This document shows, one piece after another, positions 57,441-64,000 of a DNA stretch of 64,000 nucleotides (the stretch's first letter is position 1; the number at the start of each line of letters is the position of its first letter). Origin of the DNA: Lepidostoma basale (taxonomy: Eukaryota; Arthropoda; Insecta; Trichoptera; Lepidostomatidae); the NCBI GenBank assembly GCA_022606425.2, contig JAHDVF020001254.1:186001-250000 (forward strand), written 5' to 3'. The notes beneath the pieces are model-generated. The model was given only the letters and a program-made list of their open reading frames with translations. It did not search any database and had not been told where the DNA came from. The translations under genes were made by a program, and so were the position numbers.

Positions 57441-58865
57441 AAATACAATAAACATAATAGTTCTTATTATTTAAAATACTACGTTTTTTTTTCAAATATA
57501 ACATATACCCCTCCAATACTGATTTTATACAACCCCGAGAGAGAACATACAATAAAGCCATTAATACGAGTTAAATGTTTGATTGAAATCTTCGAGTTTT
57601 ATATCTATTTTTTTCAAAAAATAAATACTGGAACAGAACACTTCAATCACAAATGAAAATAAAAATATTTAAATTTATGACATTGATTCCGGCAGTATCA
57701 GAGAGAAGTATCATTCTCAGAAGTCTCAGAACTTGTAAACAGTAGCATAAAGAGAATATTTAAAAAAATGTTCGCCGTATTAAAGTACTCCCCAAAAAGA
57801 GAGAGAGAGAGATCCCCAACAAGATGCAGGCTGGAGTTCTGATGGTAGCATACAAGATTATAAAAAAAAACATGAATATTTGTTCTATTTACTTTTAAGC
57901 ACGTAACATGATATTTAAAATGTTTAAATCAGTGTAGTATCATGTATTTATATCCCGTTGGTTTTTGATCTCTGATAAGTATTTAAAATTTCTGTGATGA
58001 TTTTTTAAAATGTAGAAAATTGGTTTACATGAAAGGTCGAATCCAAGAGATACGATCGGCCTACTGTCACCAGTAAAAGCGTCAATTTATATGCAAGTAG
58101 GATATGTTTCGTTTCTTGCGGCTTATTTGTATAAATTAGGTACCTTTTAAATTATACTATTTACATTATTTTACGTATTGTATCTACACATCTAAATGAT
58201 TGTCATTAAATAAACATTATTGTTATCTTACATCTCGATTAGATGAGGTTTCTTTACGGCGTAAAAAAGGAAAAATATCACCACTACTACATAATAAATA
58301 TGTGAGATATGAATCAAATTTCTCCTCGGCCCAACGGAGGTAGGTCGTGGATATACTAGTAATTAGTGGGCACAACTGTGTGGTATTGTTATATTGGTAA
58401 TTGGCATACAAAGTTAGCTCGGTCTTCACGCCGCCTCCTTCTAAGGCGGTTTATCTGAGTCTGGAATTTCAATATTGTCGTTGATTTCTTTTTAAGTGAC
58501 TTTCCAATCTGGACTCAGTTTCAGTGACCAGTGCACGAGCACAGATTTACCACTAATTATTATTATGGTGGTGCTGCATTATCTTCTGGTTGAATCTTAT
58601 CTCGGCGTTTTGTTATGATTACGTAAATAAATCGAGTAGTTACTTTTATAAATATTATATGAAGTTATGAAAAACAAAAAAAAGTTACGTAATTAAAATT
58701 TGTTTTACTGATACTCTGACACGCTAGTTTAAATATAGTAGACAGATACGATTCATGGAAATACAAACGACTTGTGTGAGTCTAAGAGATCGAATAAGAA
58801 ATTAAGAAATAAGACGTTAAACCTGAGTCGTCGACAACATGGATCGTATATCTATATTTAAGTGA
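57441..58865. other. spacer with a (GA)7 run
   Basis: AT-rich; a GA microsatellite lies at 57799-57812. No gene seen. Confidence 0.45.
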
Positions 58866-59105
58866 CAACGGGCAGAACAAGAGACAAGATGCGAGCGAAC
58901 ACCCAGATTAATCAAATGGAGAACCAGCGAGGAGGACACCAGTAATCAAATAGAGATCATGGAAAAACAAAAGAGGTGTCAGAAAGCCACTGAAGAGATG
59001 GACCGACTACGTAACCTCAATAGAGGATAGGGCAAAGGCAAGCGATAGGAAGGAATATAAACATTTGAAAAATACATATATCCAGCGGTTGAGAGATCAA
59101 GGCTG
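58866..59105 (+). mobile_element. LINE C-terminal fragment
   Basis: Reads KPLKRWTDYVTSIEDRAKAS and DRKEYKHLKNTYIQRLRDQG before a stop, the 'RP-KRW-DDI ... A-DR--W' ending of an insect LINE type. Confidence 0.65.
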
Positions 59106-59410
59106 AGGAAAAAGAAGCAGAAGAAGTACAATGCGAGTAGATCTGATTACAAAAGCTTAGTGTTATCCTACATAATTATGTACACAGAGAATAAAAAAAT
59201 GTCCATAACTTCAATCAAGCATCATAACACAAAATAATACTATTTTTTACGAACGTACATAAAAAGCAAATTTTGTACATAGCTATAATTATACCTTGTA
59301 TTTTGTTGAAAATAAATTTGGTTTGTTAATATCGTTTTTCTCAATGATGAAAGTTTACTAGCTACGTACCATGTCCAGATAAAAATTCAAGACTTGAACT
59401 TAGACATTGA

Positions 59411-59462
59411 TTTTCTGGCGCACAGAGGTTCAGGCTCTTTGTAATGGCTATTTATTTTACAT
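59411..59462 (+). repeat. dispersed repeat family R-A (copy 4)
   Basis: TTTTCTGGCGCACAGAGGTT, then AATGGCTATTTATTTTAC. Partial copy. Confidence 0.45.
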
Positions 59463-59569
59463 AAATATTCAGGATAAACCCGGTTTCAGTACATAAAGAG
59501 TTCACAAAAATAATTAAATATATTTATTGTTTCTTGAACAATGATGCAAAACTATGAAAAAACGATAGT

Positions 59570-59685
59570 TTTCAAGGAGTTTTATTATAATGTTTATATG
59601 TATGACATGTTTCGCCCTTCTAAGGCATTATCAAATTTGATAATGCCTTAAAATGAAACATATATTTTTCTTTTGGAAGAGATTC
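59570..59685. mobile_element. foldback of family F-D
   Basis: Left arm GACATGTTTCGCCCTTCTAA with GGCATTATCAAATTTGATAA at the centre, right arm AATGCCTTA then AAATGAAACATATAT. The minus strand of the left arm reads TTGATAATGCCTTAGAAGGG then CGAAACATGTC. Outer end shares TTTTATTATAAT with 38.08 kb. Confidence 0.7.
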
Positions 59686-60900
59686 ATTTTGATTTGTACA
59701 AATTTCGTATAAAAATGATCATTTCATTACTGTTTGCGGGTTCAAGTCACGTCACGTCCTAATTTAGTTATGATATACTATTCGCCGAAATAACGTTACT
59801 ATTATTGTCAGCGTATTAATTTATTTGAAATATTTTTAAAGCAACATTTACGAGATACGACATTAAAACATAAAAACAATATTTTAAAGTCTGAACAGTT
59901 ATCTAATAAATAAACTCGGTATCACGTTAATACTCGAAGATGTCGTTAGGTAGGGGAATAAGGGAGAAAATATTGATATATGGTACATATGTGAGAAGAA
60001 TGTATCCATCCAGACTTCCTCTCATTGTGTTGCACGGCGAGCCCGAAGGTATACGATCCTCGGACAGAATCAAAAAAAGAACGACAGTTTGGAATCGACA
60101 TCGGATGGAATATACAATTACATATAATACAATTCTAATCCCTGTTTCTTAAAATGCCAATACCTCTTAAAAAACAGGCCACAAGAATACGTTAATTTTA
60201 CGAATAACTGAATCACGTAAAGACGAGTTTGAGCACGCGTTGATATAATGATTAATAAAAACACGTCCAGTTTAAAATTTTGAATCACTTCTATTAAAAA
60301 AAAAGGCTTTATAAAGAATAAGATCAGAACATCAATTTTATAAAGTTCACGATTGTTTACGGCTCTTTTTTGTTAGTATAAACATGGTTATACCGAAATA
60401 ATTTAAATACATTGTGTCAAAATAATCATCATTTCTAGGAATGACATTTCGTGTTTACGTCTTTAAACGAAATGTTCTTTCATGCATATGTAATTGTGTA
60501 ATAAATAAAATTTACAAACATACGTATACGTCCATAATTTATTGTCATATTATTTTCGTTTTGTTGTAAATATTATACAAATGTGGGTTGAAATCTCGAC
60601 CAAGGTCGGCCGCGATAAATGTCTCGAGAACAATAAATTGAATTTCCCGGAAATCGTTGCGGATAATCTATTACTACGTTATTTAATCAAAACGCAGATT
60701 CACAAGCGACAGGGAAAATTCAATCATATGTAATTAAAATAAATTATATTAACAAGGAAAGATAATATGATAATAGTTATAATGATATGTATGAGTAAAT
60801 GTGAAATGCGAATGTACTAAATTCGTTGATTTGAATGTCATATAAATAGAATTTAAAATGGTTTGCAAAAATACCATTGATTTGAATGTCATTAAATATT
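59686..60900. other. spacer, no gene recognised
   Basis: Two small + strand frames (59940-60152 and 60542-60733) have somewhat higher GC than the flanks but no recognisable domain, no splice context and no repeat match. Neither is called as a gene. Confidence 0.4.
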
Positions 60901-60904
60901 TATG

Positions 60905-61040
60905 AACCGGGTGGCGGTTTAGGGCTTTACGGGATAGAATGCTTGGCTCCTGATCCAGGGGACTAAGGTTCAATTCTGGACACGAACAGATTCCTTATTC
61001 ATAATAATGAGCTATGTTCTGCTCGTATTGGAGATTGTAT
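60905..61040 (+). mobile_element. tRNA-like SINE
   Basis: GGGTGGCGGTTTAGGG, GATAGAATGCTTGGCTCCTG, a B-box-like GGTTCAATTCTGG, and the 3' part 'ttctgctcgtattggagatt'. Uninterrupted partner of the SINE at 23.36-23.97 kb. Confidence 0.6.
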
Positions 61041-61110
61041 AAAAAAATATTTTACCTATTTGTCTTTTATTTTTTATGTACTTTGTATATACAACACAAA
61101 CATTAAATTA

Positions 61111-61155
61111 AATATCAGACATGTTTCGGACAACCGGTTCTTCATCAGTGATATT
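61111..61155 (-). ncRNA. hammerhead-ribozyme-like motif, best copy
   Basis: On the minus strand: stem I AATATCA, core CTGATGA, stem-II region AGAACCGGTTGTCC, GAAAC, loop AT, GTC, then stem I TGATATT. The two stem-I strands pair perfectly over 7 bp. AC/GT makes a two-pair stem III and GTC is the preferred cleavage triplet. Stem II is the weak point: AACC/GGTT can pair but leaves unpaired bases next to the core. Confidence 0.55.
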
Positions 61156-61310
61156 ATAAAGATACATACAATTTTATAATATTTTAAATATGTATTCAAA
61201 ATATTATAAAATTGTTTATAAATATGATCTATTTTGACAGAGCTTTTTGACACTTTTGATCATATAATATTTGTAAACATTTTTTTCATATTTTAAATAT
61301 GTATCTTCAT

Positions 61311-61355
61311 AATATCACTGAGGAAGGACCGGTTGTCCGAAACATGAGTGATATT
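61311..61355 (+). ncRNA. hammerhead-ribozyme-like motif, second copy
   Basis: AATATCA, CTGAGGA, A, stem II GGAC-CGGTT-GTCC, GAAAC, AT, GAG, TGATATT. Stem I and stem II are both perfect, but the cleavage triplet GAG is not a GUH, so this copy is probably inactive. Confidence 0.5.
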
Positions 61356-61440
61356 TAATTTTTTTTTTATTTAAAGTTAATTTTGTTGTATTTACAAAGT
61401 ATATAAAAAATAAAAAGTCAAATAAAACATCTACAACACA

Positions 61441-62204
61441 AGGTATGGCGAACATAGAAGAAATTATTATACCATTGATTTAATTCCTGGAGTGTTAGTC
61501 TTTAAAATAATAATAACAATATAATAATATAATTATAAATGATTTGTAAAAAATTCGGTGATTCAAATATCATTAAATATTTACATCATAAGTGTTTAAT
61601 ATGGTTTGTACAACTAAACTATAAAAATAATAATATTCTAGAACGGGTTACTCCAGTAGGAAAGTTTAGTTTTTACAGGTTTAGTACGAATGAAAGGATT
61701 TTTATATGAATATACGAGTATTTATTAAATAACTGAATATTGGTTTACTATTATAATATTGGTTTGGTACACTTCGCTCAAATCGGATGGAGGTTCGCGT
61801 TGAAAGAAAAGATAAATATTTATTTTTTTGTTAGAAAATAAAATATTCTGTGAATGTATTAAATCAAAATAATCTTCTGTATGAGATATTTTTTTTTTTT
61901 TATAGCCCACAGTCATTAAACCTTCATTGAGGGTAAACATACAAGTATACTAGAATATAATGTTTTGTTCCTTATCCTTTTTAACAAGGCTAAGAAATAA
62001 GTTGTATGTAGCAAGAAAATATTATATTAAGGAGTCCATTTTTCCTAGGTCGTTTTAGAGTACCCGAAATCAATCGTTTGTTTAGCTATATCTAATCATT
62101 TGGATATTGAAATATTTATAAAGGTTAATTTAAAAAAAATGTGCGATTGTTAAATTTACTTTCATACGATTTGATAAAAAAAATATTATAGAATTTGTTT
62201 TTTT
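61441..62204. other. spacer, no gene seen
   Basis: AT-rich; no recognisable gene or repeat apart from the edges of neighbouring elements. Confidence 0.4.
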
Positions 62205-62672
62205 GTATACAAATACTTGTAGACAAATACTGGATTTTTACCCATTGCGGGTTAATCATATTTTAAGGATTAATTGTATCTCAATAGAGACGAAGATGTA
62301 AATTATTTGGAAACAGAATATGGTAGTCGAGGCGTTTACAGGACTTATGACCTGTCATTGGTTGGGTTAAGCGATCACTTTATGTTAACAACATTCCCCA
62401 TTCCGCCCTTCTTACGACACCACATTTGACAAATTAATAGATGGCGCTAGTGTACAACAATGTGAAGTTATTAAAAATAGTAGCATATATACAAGTTCCA
62501 AAAATTTGTCAAATGTGGTGTCGTAAGAAGGGCGGAATGGGGAATGTTGTTAACATAAAGTGATCGTTAAACCCAACCAATGACAGGTCATAAGTCCTGT
62601 AAACGCCTCGACTAACATATTCTGTTTGCAAATAATTTACATCTTCGTCTTTATTGAGATACAATTAATCAT
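62205..62672. mobile_element. foldback family F-C with about 170-bp arms
   Basis: Arms 62267-62435 and 62503-62672 are reverse complements with few mismatches (GATTAATTGTATCTCAATA at the outer end, CACCACATTTGACAAATT at the inner end). Centre of about 67 bases. Same family as 31006 and 49645. Non-coding. Confidence 0.9.
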
Positions 62673-63234
62673 TTTAAAAAAATTACGTAAATCTATTAAA
62701 AATATTTTATTTACTACGTACTTAAAGAGTTATTGTCTTCATTAACTCGTCAATTATCACATTTTGAATGCATCCGACATTCGCTGATCTTGAAAAAATC
62801 CACAATTCACCGAGTTGATTTTCATTCAACGAAATTGGTTTTTTGACCTATCCGCCGTGTTCAGTACCTGTGGTATATTTTCATTAGCGTGTTTTTTTTA
62901 CAATTCGCTATCTTGGCAACTTACTTCCTATTCACGTCCAGTCCCCAATAAAACTAGATAAATTATTTTAATAACTTCTTGCCGGTCACTGCTTTAATGA
63001 GCAAACAGTCCATAGCCACGTTATCTGCCAATTTTGTTTTACCTCGACCTATGCCGAGCTAGTCGACGGGTCTCTTTCGAAAAATAATCTTGTCTTTATT
63101 TATTTTTATTAACTACAGCACTGTTGCTTCTAAGTGTTATTATATAATATAAAACTATTACGGAATAATTCAGGCAATATATTAAATAAACGCAAAAACT
63201 AAACACTCTACGTTGAAAGGGTACCGTTACATTA
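62673..63234. other. spacer, no gene seen
   Basis: No supportable feature. Confidence 0.4.
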
Positions 63235-63300
63235 TCCTGACATACTTATCCAGACTTCTCAATACGACTCCTCACGTGGCCGGTATTAAAATTGTAATTC
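63235..63300 (-). mobile_element. RTE-type LINE remnant
   Basis: CTCCTCACGTGGCCGGTATT in antisense corresponds to the NVGHVRS block. Very short. Confidence 0.45.
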
Positions 63301-63519
63301 ATCTGATGAAATAATATGGAATTTTAAAGAAATCGTTGATAAAGGGTTATACTTTATATTGATAGTGAAGTGAGTAGACGTTACAAAACCTAGTAAACAT
63401 AGCTGATTTTTTTTGGTACATTTACATGTGTACGTTTATTACATAAAAGAAAATGAGTACATGATTTTTTATTCACCTTTTAATTTAGGATATAAATGAA
63501 TATAACTTACTCTAGTTTA

Positions 63520-63655
63520 TATCGAAGGAAGAATGGTAAAAAAATATTTACGATGTAAATGGAACCAGAAATAGAGGAAGACCGAGGAAAACGTGGCACG
63601 ATCAAATAAATCAAATAGTGAATGTCGGCCATGTGAGGAGTCAGTTCTACCGATA
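63520..63655 (+). mobile_element. RTE-type LINE fragment
   Basis: Contains [30 protein letters not shown] sequence through VGHVRS ('gaggaagaccgaggaaaacg', 'aatgtcggccatgtgaggag'), truncated on both sides. Confidence 0.75.
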
Positions 63656-63837
63656 ATGAAAGTGTAAATCCTTCGAAAAGTGTCAAGATAAATGTTTTTT
63701 TTTTTCATTAAAACATATGTTTTAGTTAAACAATTTTGTTTTAATTTAATAATCAAATGATTTTACTGAAATCCCTTGATGGAAGTTCATTTTATATAAT
63801 AATTAAATAAAAGGATGTTCTTTAACTACTTCCACTT

Positions 63838-63937
63838 TTGTCTTTATTTCGACAGCGACCGGTTTCGCCAGGCTGACTGAACAGTCTGTCGATGCCAGCG
63901 AGCCTGGCGAATCCGGTAGCTGTCGAAATAAAGACAA
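63838..63937. mobile_element. foldback family F-E
   Basis: Arms TTGTCTTTATTTCGACAGCG / complement, with GGTTTCGCCAGGCT facing AGCCTGGCGAATCC. Related to the single arm at 48525-48610. Confidence 0.75.
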
Positions 63938-64000
63938 CCGTGATAGTTGTTAAAAAACAACGTTTTATTAAATTATTATGGTTTTAGTTTAATTAAATCC

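Larger units (their letters stand above)
61070..61440. mobile_element. foldback with two outward-facing hammerhead-like motifs
   Basis: Long inverted repeat. Outer parts TATGTACTTTGTATATACAA and its diverged complement near 61385; inner parts hold one hammerhead-like motif each, minus at 61111-61155 and plus at 61311-61355. No coding capacity. Related to 44756-45010. The head-to-head arrangement recalls Penelope-like element termini. Confidence 0.8.

Noticed and set aside
60542..60733. 63-residue + strand frame
   Set aside because: No domain, no splice or promoter context and no repeat match; likely chance.
1..64000. Endogenous virus or bacterial insertion
   Set aside because: No capsid, envelope, integrase/LTR or bacterial-type gene was recognised; reverse transcriptase pieces all fit LINEs.

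Overview
This is a strongly AT-rich (roughly 30% G+C by eye) insect-type nuclear region. It holds two well-supported protein genes, one probable first exon of a third, and a dense crowd of old mobile-element pieces. Short introns with GT-AG borders, an Eph receptor, an MPP-type MAGUK, mariner relics and RTE-type LINE copies of the kind common in insects all fit an arthropod, most likely an insect. The order cannot be fixed from sequence alone.

Layout. 1-8.2 kb is gene-poor and full of LINE fragments, with one large foldback element at 7.6-7.9 kb. 8.4-12.2 kb holds a complete Eph receptor tyrosine kinase (+ strand) whose whole 1011-residue coding region lies in one exon, with an unusual GC-richer, CCAAT-containing stretch upstream. 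12.2-27.1 kb is 3' flank plus small elements: a foldback derived from LINE ends, MITEs, a decayed mariner, a SINE split by a hAT element, and a piggyBac-like MITE.

27.2-42.8 kb is a MAGUK gene on the minus strand. I assembled ten coding exons with consistent phases and GT-AG borders, giving a 610-residue protein with L27-L27-PDZ-SH3-GUK. It looks closest to MPP7 / Drosophila metro (menage a trois). Its introns carry a second mariner, a hAT MITE, LINE fragments and a 58-bp perfect hairpin.

42.8-48.8 kb is repeat-rich spacer. At 49.1 kb a GC-rich stretch leads into a short + strand exon that encodes a signal peptide and ends at a good splice donor; the rest of that gene was not found. 49.6-64 kb is almost entirely mobile-element debris.

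Eph and metro both belong to cell-contact and synapse biology (a contact receptor and a PDZ/SH3/GUK scaffold), but nothing here shows that they work together. The most notable structural finding is a set of foldback repeats that carry type I hammerhead-ribozyme-like motifs at 61.1-61.36, 44.9 and 22.1 kb, with a matching stem I, a two-pair stem III and a GUH-type cleavage triplet in the best copies. This arrangement resembles Penelope-like retroelement termini. A second theme is an RTE-type LINE with a CCCC-UUC-GGGG hairpin and a TTAG-repeat tail, plus small foldback elements built from two of its 3' ends.
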